Shown piece by piece: positions 11,667-22,779 of a stretch of DNA of 64,000 nt; the stretch's first letter is position 1; each line of letters begins with the position of its first letter. Origin of the DNA: Hydractinia symbiolongicarpus. Its lineage: Eukaryota; Cnidaria; Hydrozoa; Anthoathecata; Hydractiniidae. Location of the stretch: positions 27,968,501-28,032,500 of the forward strand of contig NC_079879.1 in the NCBI RefSeq assembly GCF_029227915.1, given 5' to 3'. The notes beneath the pieces are model-generated. The model saw nothing but the letters and a program-made list of their open reading frames with translations, was not told the DNA's origin and ran no database searches. The translations under genes were made by a program, and so were the position numbers.

Positions 11667-12414
11667 ATGCAACCTAGTAATATCAGAAAAGTATCGCTAA
11701 AAAACATATTGGTATCAACTTGTGGCGCAAGCGTTGTAACTCAAATGGACTAGTACCATTACAAACTAATTGAAATGAAGTTTTTGAAAATGTCTCTGTT
11801 TCTGAAACGCGCGCTAACGGCTAGTATTGGTCCCACAGTAAAGAATGACTTATTTATCTAAATTTTTGAATAAAGCGTTACCACAGCGCGCATTGTAATT
11901 GCTGAGTTCCAGCAATCGTGTCAAATTAAAAATAATGTTATTTCTTGGAGTCCAAGTGTCTCATTTTTCACATTTATAAGGTCAAAGTCTAAAATCAGTT
12001 TAATTAAGGCCCACAGTCAATCGTTTCACTGTTAAAAGCGATGCAACCTAGTAATATCAGAAAAGTATCGCTAAAAAACATATTGGTATCAACTTGTGGC
12101 GCAAGCGTTGTAACTCAAATGGACTAGTACCATTACAAACTAATTGAAATGAAGTTTTTGAAAATGTCTCTGTTTCTGAAACGCGCGCTAACGGCTAGTA
12201 TTGGTCCCACAGTAAAGAATGACTTATTTATCTAAATTTTTGAATAAAGCGTTACCACAGCGCGCATTGTAATTGCTGAGTTCCAGCAATCGTGTCAAAT
12301 TAAAAATAATGTTATTTCTTGGAGTCCAAGTGTCTCATTTTTCACATTTATAAGGTCAAAGTCTAAAATCAGTTCAATTAAGTCCCACAGTCAATCGTTT
12401 CACTGTTGAAAGCG
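11667..12414 (+). repeat. Single-unit tandem duplication (V, V)
   Basis: Units 11667-12040 and 12041-12414 are both V type and I could not find a difference between them until about 12370, where the second passes into the next unit type (TTCAATTAAGTCCC instead of TTTAATTAAGGCCC). The corresponding place near 18387 has only one V unit, so this duplication is probably recent. Each unit is 374 bp. Confidence 0.88.
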
Positions 12415-14280
12415 ATGAAACCTAGTAATATCAGAAAAATATTGCTAAATACATGTTGTTACGAATATGTGACGCGACCGTTGAAACTCAAATGGACTGA
12501 TACTGTTAGAGAGTCCATGAAATGTAGTTTTTGAAACTGTCTCTGTTTCTTGAGCGCGCGCTAACGGCTAGTATTGGTCCCACAGTAAAAAATGACTTAC
12601 TTATCTACATTCTTAAGCAAAGCGCTACCACAGCGCCCAGTGTAATCGCTGAGTTCAAACAATCAAGTCAAATTAAGAAAAATGTTATTTCTTGGAGTCC
12701 AATTTTCACATTTATCACATTTATAAAGTCAAAGTGCAAAATCAGTTTAATTGAGTCCCACAATCAATCGTTTCACTGTTGAAAGTGATGCAACCTAGTA
12801 ATATCAAGAAAGTATTGCTAAATAACATGTTGTTAAAAACTTGTGACGCAACCGTTGTAACTCACATGGACTGCTACCATTAGAAAGTAAATGAAATGCA
12901 GTTTTTGAAACTGTCTCTGCTTCTTGAGCGAGCGCTAACGGCTAGTATTGGTCCCACAGTAAAGAATGACTTATTTATCTAAATTTTTGAATGAAGCGTT
13001 ACCACAGCGCGCATTGTAATTGCTGAGTTCCAGCAATCGTGTCAAATTAAAAATAATGTTATTTCTTGGAGTCCAAGTGTCTCATTTTTCACATTTATAA
13101 GGTCAAAGTCTAAAATCAGTTCAATTAAGTCCCACAGTCAATCGTTTCACTGTTGAAAGCGATGAAACCTAGTAATATCAGAAAAATATTGCTAAATACA
13201 TGTTGTTACGAATATGTGACGCGACCGTTGAAACTCAAATGGACTGATACTGTTAGAGAGTCCATGAAATGTAGTTTTTGAAACTGTCTCTGTTTCTTGA
13301 GCGCGCGCTAACGGCTAGTATTGGTCCCACAGTAAAAAATGACTTACTTATCTACATTCTTAAGCAAAGCGCTACCACAGCGCCCAGTGTAATCGCTGAG
13401 TTCAAACAATCAAGTCAAATTAAGAAAAATGTTATTTCTTGGAGTCCAATTTTCTCATTTTTCACATTTATAAGGTCAAAGTCTAAAATCAGTTCAATTA
13501 AGTCCCACAGTCAATCGTTTCACTGTTGAAGCGATGCAACCTAGTAGTATGAGAAAAATATTGCTAAATACATGTTGGTACGAATATGTGACGCAACCGT
13601 TGTAACTCAAACGGACTGATACCGGTAGAAAGCCAATGAAATGTAGTTTTTGAAACTGTCTCTGTTTCTTGAGCGCTCGCTAACGGCTAGAATAGGTCCC
13701 ACAGTAAAAAATGACTTACTTATCTACATTTTTAAATAAAGCGCTACCACTGCGCCCAATTTAATCGCTGAGTTCCAGCAATCATGTCAAATTAAGAAAA
13801 ATGTTGTTTCTTGGAGTCCAGTTCTCTCATTTATGGCATTTATAAGGTCAAAATCTAAAATCAGTTCAATTAAGTCCCACAGTCAATCGTTTCACAGTTA
13901 AAAGCTATGCAACCTAGTAATATCAGAAAAGTATCGCTAAATAACATGTTGGTATAAACTTGTGACGCAACAGTTGTAACTCAAATGGACTGGTACCATT
14001 ACAAACTAAATGAATTGCAGTTTTTGAAACTGTCTCTGCTTCTTGAGCGCGCGCTAACGGCTAGGATTGGTGCCACAGTAAAAAAAGACATATTTATCTA
14101 CATTCTTAAGCAAAGCGCTACCACAGCGCCCAGTGTAATCGCTGAGTTCAAACAATCAAGTCAAATTAAGAAGAATGTTATTTCTTGGAGTCCAATTTTT
14201 TCAATTATCACATTTATAAGGTCAAAGTCTAAAATCAGTTCAATTAAGGCCCACAGTCAATCGTTTCACTGTTAAAAGCG
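12041..14280 (+). repeat. 6-unit higher-order repeat VUWUPQ, copy 1 (2.24 kb)
   Basis: Units at 12041 (V), 12415 (U), 12788 (W), 13162 (U), 13534 (P) and 13907 (Q). Copy 2 follows directly at 14281 with an offset of 2240 bp, becoming 2241 after a one-base deletion at about 13530. Reading the copies side by side I noted about seven differences, for example 12862 C versus A and 13400 CAGCGCC versus CACCGCC, so they are close to identical. The U and Q units hold open frames of 83 and 96 codons. Confidence 0.92.
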
Positions 14281-16521
14281 ATGCAACCTAGTAATATCAG
14301 AAAAGTATCGCTAAAAAACATATTGGTATCAACTTGTGGCGCAAGCGTTGTAACTCAAATGGACTAGTACCATTACAAACTAATTGAAATGAAGTTTTTG
14401 AAAATGTCTCTGTTTCTGAAACGCGCGCTAACGGCTAGTATTGGTCCCACAGTAAAGAATGACTTATTTATCTAAATTTTTGAATAAAGCGTTACCACAG
14501 CGCGCATTGTAATTGCTGAGTTCCAGCAATCGTGTCAAATTAAAAATAATGTTATTTCTTGGAGTCCAAGTGTCTCATTTTTCACATTTATAAGGTCAAA
14601 GTCTAAAATCAGTTCAATTAAGTCCCACAGTCAATCGTTTCACTGTTGAAAGCGATGAAACCTAGTAATATCAGAAAAATATTGCTAAATACATGTTGTT
14701 ACGAATATGTGACGCGACCGTTGAAACTCAAATGGACTGATACTGTTAGAGAGTCCATGAAATGTAGTTTTTGAAACTGTCTCTGTTTCTTGAGCGCGCG
14801 CTAACGGCTAGTATTGGTCCCACAGTAAAAAATGACTTACTTATCTACATTCTTAAGCAAAGCGCTACCACAGCGCCCAGTGTAATCGCTGAGTTCAAAC
14901 AATCAAGTCAAATTAAGAAAAATGTTATTTCTTGGAGTCCAATTTTCACATTTATCACATTTATAAAGTCAAAGTGCAAAATCAGTTTAATTGATTCCCA
15001 CAATCAATCGTTTCACTGTTGAAAGTGATGCAACCTAGTAATATCAAGAAAGTATTGCTAAATAACATGTTGTTAAAAACTTGTGACGCAACCGTTGTAA
15101 CTCAAATGGACTGCTACCATTAGAAAGTAAATGAAATGCAGTTTTTGAAACTGTCTCTGCTTTTTGAGCGAGCGCTAACGGCTAGTATTGGTCCCACAGT
15201 AAAGAATGACTTATTTATCTAAATTTTTGAATGAAGCGTTACCACAGCCCGCATTGTAATTGCTGAGTTCCAGCAATCGTGTCAAATTAAAAATAATGTT
15301 ATTTCTTGGAGTCCAAGTGTCTCATTTTTCACATTTATAAGGTCAAAGTCTAAAATCAGTTCAATTAAGTCCCACAGTCAATCGTTTCACTGTTGAAAGC
15401 GATGAAACCTAGTAATATCAGAAAAATATTGCTAAATACATGTTGTTACGAATATGTGATGCGACCGTTGAAACTCAAATGGACTGATACTGTTAGAGAG
15501 TCCATGAAATGTAGTTTTTGAAACTGTCTCTGTTTCTTGAGCGCGCGCTAACGGCTAGTATTGGTCCCACAGTAAAAAATGACTTACTTATCTACATTCT
15601 TAAGCAAAGCGCTACCACACCGCCCAGTGTAATCGCTGAGTTCAAACAATCAAGTCAAATTAAGAAAAATGTTATTTCTTGGAGTCCAATTTTCTCATTT
15701 TTCACATTTATAAGGTCAAAGTCTAAAATCAGTTCAATTAAGTCCCACAGTCAATCGTTTCACTGTTGAAAGCGATGCAACCTAGTAGTATGAGAAAAAT
15801 ATTGCTAAATACATGTTGGTACGAATATGTGACGCAACCGTTGTAACTCAAACGGACTGATACCGGTAGAAAGCCAATGAAATGTAGTTTTTGAAACTGT
15901 CTCTGTTTCTTGAGCGCTCGCTAACGGCTAGAATAGGTCCCACAGTAAAAAATGACTTACTTATCTACATTTTTAAATAAAGCGCTACCACTGCGCCCAA
16001 TTTAATCGCTGAGTTCCAGCAATCATGTCAAATTAAGAAAAATGTTGTTTCTTGGAGTCCAGTTCTCTCATTTATGGCATTTATAAGGTCAAAATCTAAA
16101 ATCAGTTCAATTAAGTCCCACAGTCAATCGTTTCACAGTTAAAAGCTATGCAACCTAGTAATATCAGAAAAGTATCGCTAAATAACATGTTGGTATAAAC
16201 TTGTGACGCAACAGTTGTAACTCAAATGGACTGGTACCATTACAAACTAAATGAATTGCAGTTTTTGAAACTGTCTCTGCTTCTTGAGCGCGCGCTAACG
16301 GCTAGGATTGGTGCCACAGTAAAAAAAGACATATTTATCTACATTCTTAAGCAAAGCGCTACCACAGCGCCCAGTGTAATCGCTGAGTTCAAACAATCAA
16401 GTCAAATTAAGAAGAATGTTATTTCTTGGAGTCCAATTTTTTCAATTATCACATTTATAAGGTCAAAGTCTAAAATCAGTTCAATTAAGGCCCAAAGTCA
16501 ATCGATTCAATGATAAAAGCG
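14281..16521 (+). repeat. 6-unit higher-order repeat VUWUPQ, copy 2 (2.24 kb)
   Basis: Units at 14281 (V), 14655 (U), 15028 (W), 15402 (U), 15775 (P) and 16148 (Q), in the same order as copy 1. The match ends inside the last unit at about 16488, where GGCCCAAAGTCAATCGATTC replaces the copy 1 form, and the array continues into R rather than V. The end of copy 2 is thus the P-Q-R-S context seen in the 7-unit repeat. Confidence 0.92.
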
Positions 16522-18386
16522 ATGCAACCTAGTAATATAAGAAACATATCGCTCAATACATGTTGGTAGGAATATGTGTCGCAACCGTTGTAACTCAAAT
16601 AGACTGATACTGTTAGAGAGTCCATGAAATGTAGTTCTTGAAACTATCTCTATTTCTTCAGCGCGCTAACGGCTAGTATTGGTCCCACAGTAAAGAATGA
16701 CTTATTTATCTAAATTTTTGAATGAAGCGTTACCACAGCGCGCAGTGTAATTGCTGAGTTCCAGCAATCGGGTCAAATTAAGAATAATGTTATTTCTTGG
16801 AGTCCAAGTGTCTCATTTTTCACATTTATAAGGTCAAAGTCTAAAATCAGTTCAATTAAGGCCCAAAGTCAATCGATTCACAGTTAAAAGCGATGCAACC
16901 TAGCAATATCAGAAAAGTATCGCAAAAAAACATGTTGGTATCAACTTGTGACGCAACCGTTGTAACTCAAATGGACTGGTACTATTTCAAACTAAATGAA
17001 AAGCAGTTTTGGAAACTGTCTCTGATTCTTGAGCGCGAGCTAAAGGCTAGGATTGGTCCCACAGTAAAAAATGACTTATTTATCTACATTCTTAAGCAAA
17101 GCGCTACCACAGCGCCCAATTTACTCGCTGAATTCAAACAATCAAGTCAAATTAAGAAGAATGTTATTTCTTGGAGTCCAGTTGTCTCATTTTCCACATT
17201 TATAAGGTTAAAGTTTAAAATCAGTTCAATTAAGTCCCACAGTCAATCGTTTCACAGTTAAAAGCGATGCAACCTAGTATTATCAGAAAAGTATCGCTAA
17301 ATAACATGTTGGTATAAACTTGTGACGCAACAGTTTTAACTTAAATGGACTGGCACCATTACAAACTAAATAAAATGCAGTTTTTGAAACTGTCTCTGCT
17401 TCTTGAGCGAGCGCTAACGGCTAGTATTGGTCCCACAGTAAAGAATGACTTATTTATCTAAATTTTTGAATGAAGCGTTACCACAGCGCGCAGTGTAATT
17501 GCTGAGTTCAGCAATCGTGTCAAATTAAAAATAATGTTATTTCTTGGAGTCCAAGTGTCTCATTTTTCACATTTATAAGGTCAAAGTCTAAAATCAGTTC
17601 AATTAAGTCCCACAGTCAATCGTTTCACTGTTGAAAGCGATGAAACCTAGTAGTATCAGAAAAATATTGCTAAATACATGTTGTTACGAATATGTGACGC
17701 GACCGTTGAAACTCAAATGGACTGATACTGTTAGAGAGTCCATGAAATGTAGTTTTTGAAACTGTCTCTGTTTCTTGAGCGCGCGCTAACGGCTAGAATA
17801 GGTCCCACAGAAGAAAATGACTTACTTATCTACATTTTTAAATAAAGCGCTACCACAGCGCCCAATTTAATCGCTGAGTTCCAGCAATCATGTCAAATTA
17901 AGCAGAATGTTATTTCTTGGAGTCCAGTTCTCTCATTTATGGCATTTATAAGGTCAAAGTCTAAAATCAGTTCAATTAAGTCCCACAGTTAATCGTTTCA
18001 CAGTTAAAAGCGATGCAACCTAGTAATATCAGAAAAGTATCGCTAAATAACATGTTGGTATAAACTTGTGACGCAACAGTTGTAACTCAAATGGACTGGC
18101 ACCATTACAAACTAAATAAAATGCAGTTTTTGAAACTGTCTCTGCTTCTCGAGCGCGCGCTAACAGCTAGTATTGGTCCCACAGTAAAGAATGACTTATT
18201 TATCTAAATTTTTGAATGACGCGTGACCACAGCCCGCAGTGTAATTGCTGAGTTCCAGCAATCGTGTCAAATTAAGAATAATGTTATTTCTTGGAGTCAA
18301 AGTGTCTCATTTTTCACATTTATAAGGTCAAAGTCTAAAATCAGTTTAATTAAGGCCCACAGTCAATCGTTTCACTGTTAAAAGCG
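16522..18386 (+). repeat. R-S-T-U-T' units, paralogue of 10.2-11.7 kb
   Basis: Units at 16522 (R), 16893 (S), 17267 (T), 17640 (U) and 18013 (T'). The S and T units share private variants with 10172 and 10546 (a TTTTCCACATTT variant, and TTTTAACTTAAATGG). The unit at 17640 shares CACAGAAGAAAATG only with 10920. This ties the two places together at an offset of about 6.72 kb. The S unit has a 122-codon frame (16893-17261). Confidence 0.85.
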
Positions 18387-19260
18387 ATGCAACCTAGTAA
18401 TATCAGAAAAGTATCGCTAAAAAACATATTGGTATCAACTTGTGGCGCAAGCGTTGTAACTCAAATGGACTAGTACCATTACAAACTAATTGAAATGAAG
18501 TTATTGAAAATGTCTCTTTTTCTGAAACGCGCGCTAACGGCTAGTATTGGTCCCACAGTAAAGAATGACTTTTTTATCTAAATTTTTGAATAAAGCGTTA
18601 CCACAGCGCGCATTGTAATTGCTGAGTTCCAGCAATCGTGTCAAATTAAAAATAATGTTATTTCTTGGAGTCCAAGTGTCTCATTTTTCACATTTATAAG
18701 GTCAAAGTCTAAAATCAGTTCAATTAAGTCCCACAGTCAATCGTTTCACTGTTGAAAGCGATGAAACCTAGTAATATCAGAAAAATATTGCTAAATACAT
18801 GTTGTTACGAATATGTGACGCGACCGTTGAAACTCAAATGGACTGATACTGTTAGAGAGTCCATGAAATGTAGTTTTTGAAACTGTCTCTGTTTCTTGAG
18901 CGCGCGCTAACGGCTAGTATTGGTCCCACAGTAAAAAATGACTTACTTATCTACATTCTTAAGCAAAGCGCTACCACAGCGCCCAGTGTAATCGCTGAGT
19001 TCAAACAATCAAGTCAAATTAAGAAAAATGTTATTTCTTGGAGTCCAATTTTCACATTTATCACATTTATAAAGTCAAAGTGCAAAATCAGTTTAATTGA
19101 GTCCCACAATCAATCGTTTCACTGTTGAAAGTGATGCAACCTAGTAATATCAAGAAAGTATTGCTAAATAACATGTTGTTAAAAACTTGTGACGCAACCG
19201 TTGTAACTCAAATGGACTGCTACCATTAGAAAGTAAATGAAATGCAGTTTTTGAAACTGT
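18387..19260 (+). repeat. Partial third copy of the 6-unit repeat (V-U-W)
   Basis: Units at 18387 (V), 18761 (U) and the first third of 19134 (W) match 12041-12915 at an offset of 6346 bp. At about 19260 the W unit switches to edge-type sequence (TTCTTCCGCGTGCG), so this is a truncation point of the higher-order repeat and the boundary of the next block. Confidence 0.87.
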
Positions 19261-22200
19261 CTCTATTTCTTCCGCGTGCGCTAACGGCTAGGATTGGTCC
19301 CACAGTAAAAGATGACTTAATTATAAAAGTTTCTAAATAAAGCGCTACCACAGCGCCAAGTGTAATCGCTCAGTTCCAGCAATCAGCTAAATTAAGAAGA
19401 ATGTTATTTCTTGGAGTCCAATTGTCTCATTTATTGCTTTTATAAGGTGAAGTTCGAAAATCAGTACAATTAAGTCCCACAGTCAATCGTTTCATTGTTA
19501 AAAGCGATGCAACCTAGTAATATCAGATAAATATCTTAAGTACATGTTGGTACGAATATGTGACGCAACCATTTTTACTCAAACGCATTGATACCGTTAA
19601 AAAATCAATGAAATGTAGTTTTTGAAACTGTCTTTATTCCTTCAGCGATTGGTGCCACAATAAAAGATGACTTATTTATCCGAATTTTTAAATAAAGCGC
19701 TGTGACAGCGCCAAGTGTAATCGATCAGTTCCAGCAATCTTGACAATGTTATTTCTTGGAGTCCAATTGTCTCATATATGACATTCATCAGGTCAAAGTC
19801 CAAAGCAGATCAATTAAGTCCCACAGTCAATCGTTTCACTGTTAAAAGCGATGCAACCTAGTAATATCAGAAAAAGATCGCTAAATACATGTTGGTACGA
19901 ATATGTGACGCAACCGTTGTAACTCAAACGGATTTATACCATTAGGAAATCAATGAAATGTGGTTTTTAAAACTTTGGCTATTTCTTCGGCGCGCCCTAA
20001 CGGCTAGGATTGGTCCTACAGTAAAAATGACTTATTTATATAAATTTTTAAATAAAGCGATACCACAGCGCCAAGTGTAATCGCTCAGTTCCAGCAATCA
20101 GCCAAATTAAAAAGAATGTTATTTCTTGCAGTCCAATTCTCTCATTCATTACTTTTATAAGGTTAAATTCGAAAATCAGTTCAATTAAGTCCCACAGTCA
20201 ATCGTTTCATTGTTAAAAGCGATGCAACCTAGTAATATCAGATAAATATCGCTAAATACATGTTGGTACGAATATGTGACGCAACCGTTTTAACTCAAAC
20301 GCACTGATACCGTTAGAAATATAATGAAATGTAGTTTTTGAAACTGTTTCTATTTCTTCAGCGATTGGTCCCACAGTAAAAGATGACTTATTTATCTGAA
20401 TTTTTAAATAAAGCGCTATGACAGCGCCAAGTGTAATCGCTCAGTTCCAGCAATCATGCCAATGTTTTTTCTTGGATTCCAATTGTCTCATTTATGACAT
20501 TTATAAAGTCAAAATGTAAAATCAGTTTAATTAAGTCCCACAGTCAATCGTTTCACTGTTAAAAGCGATGCAACCTAGTAATATCAGAAAAGGATCGCTA
20601 AATACATGTTCATACGAATATGTGACGCAACTGTTGTAACTCAAATGGACTGGTACCATTACAAACTAAATGAAATGCAGTTTTTGAAACTGTCTCTGTT
20701 TCTGAAGCGCGCGCTAACGCCTAGGATAGCTCCCACAGTAAAAATTGACTTACTTATCTGCATTTTTAAATAAAACGCTACCACAGCGCGCAGTGTAATC
20801 GCTGAGTTCAAACAATCAAGTCAAATTAAGAAGAATGTTATTTCTTGGAGTCTAGTTGTCTCATTTATGGCATTTATAAGGTCAAAGTCTAAAATCAGTT
20901 CAATTAAGTCCCACTGTCAATCGTTTCACTGTTGAAAGCGATGCAACCTAGTAATATCAGAAAAATATCGCTAAATAACATGTTGGTATAAACTTGTGAC
21001 GCAACCGTTGTAACTCAAATGGACTGGTACCATTAGAAAGTTAATGAAATACAGTTTTTGAAACTGTCCCTATTTCTTCAGCGCGCGCTAACGGCTAGGA
21101 TTGGTCCCACAGTAAAAAATGACTTATTGATATTTAAATTTTAAATAAAGCACTATCACAGCGCCATGTGTAATCGCTCAGTTCCAGCAATCATGCTAAA
21201 TTAATAAGAATGTTATTTCTTGGAGTCCAATTGTCTCATTTATCACATTTATAAGGTCAAAATCGAAAATCAGTTCAATTCAGTTCAACAGTCAATCATT
21301 TCCTTGTTAAAAGCGATGCAACCTAGTAATGTCAGAAAAATATCGCTAAATACATGTTGGTACGAATATGTGACGCAACCGTTGTAACTCAAACGGATTT
21401 ATACCGTTAGGAAATCAATGAAATGTGGTTTTTAAAACTTTGGCTATTTCTTCGGCGCGCCCTAACGGCTAGGATTGGTCCTACAGTAAAAATGACTTAT
21501 TTATATAAATTTTTAAATAAAGCGATACCACAGCGCCAAGTGTAATCGCTCAGTTCCAGTAATCAGCCAAATTAAAAAGAATGTTATTTCTTGCAGTCCA
21601 ATTCTCTCATTCATTACTTTTATAAGGTTAAATTCGAAAATCAGTTCAATTAAGTCCCACAGTCAATCGTTTCATTGTTAAAAGCGATGCAACCTAGTAA
21701 TATCAGATAAATATCGCTAAATACATGTTGGTACGAATATGTGACGCAACCGTTTTAACTCAAACGCACTGATACCGTTAGAAATATAATGAAATGTAGT
21801 TTTTGAAACTGTTTCTATTTCTTCAGCGATTGGTCCCACAGTAAAAGATGACTTATTTATCTGAATTTTTAAATAAAGTGCTATGACAGCGCCAAGTGTA
21901 ATCGCTCAGTTCCAGCAATCATGCCAATGTTTTTTCTTGGATTCCAATTGTCTCATTTATGACATTTATAAAGTCAAAATGTAAAATCAGTTTAATTAAG
22001 TCCCACAGTCAATCGTTTCACTGTTAAAAGCGATGCAACCTAGTAATGTCAGAAAAATATCGCTAAATACATGTTGGTAAAAACTGGTGAGGCAACTGTT
22101 GTAACTCAAATGGACTGGTACCATTACAAACTAAATGAAATGCAGTTTTTGAAACTCTCTCTGTTTCTGAAGCGCGCGCTAACGCCTAGGATAGCTCCCA

Positions 22201-22779
22201 CAGTAAAAATTGACTTACTTATCTGCATTTTTAAATAAAACGCTACCACAGCGCGCAGTGTAATCGCTGAGTTCAAACAATCAAGTCAAATTAAGAAGAA
22301 TGTTATTTCTTGGAGTCCAGTTGTCTCATTTATGGCATTTATAAGGTCAAAGTCTAAAATCAGTTCAATTAAGTCCCACTGTCAATCGTTTCACTGTTGA
22401 AAGCGATGCAAGCTAGAAATATCAGAAAAGTATCGCTAAATAACATGTTGGTATAACCTTGTGGGGCAACCGTTGTAACTCAAATGGACTGGTACCATTA
22501 CAAACTAAATGAAATGCAGTTTTTGAAACTGTCTCTGTTTCTGAAGCGCGCGCTAACGCCTAGGATAGCTCCCACAGTAAAAATTGACTTACTTATCTGC
22601 ATCTTTAAATGAAACGCTACCACAGCGCGCAGTGTAATCGCTGAGTTCAAACAATCAAGTCAAATTAAGAAGAATGTTATTTCTTGGAGTCCAGTTGTCT
22701 CATTTATGGCATTTATAAGGTCAAAGTCTAAAATCAGTTCAATTAAGTCCCACTGTCAATCGTTTCACTGTTGAAAGCG
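19261..22779 (+). repeat. Edge-type (E) block, with a 4-unit 1465-bp tandem duplication
   Basis: Units at 19507 (344 bp), 19851, 20222 (346 bp), 20568, 20941, 21316, 21687 (346 bp), 22033 and 22406. The run 19851-21315 is repeated at 21316-22780, offset 1465 bp for three successive landmarks. The same block stands at the start of the window (158-1994). The unit at 19507 has CCAAAGCAG near 19800, otherwise seen only in domain B (for example 48410). No gene is present. Confidence 0.9.
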
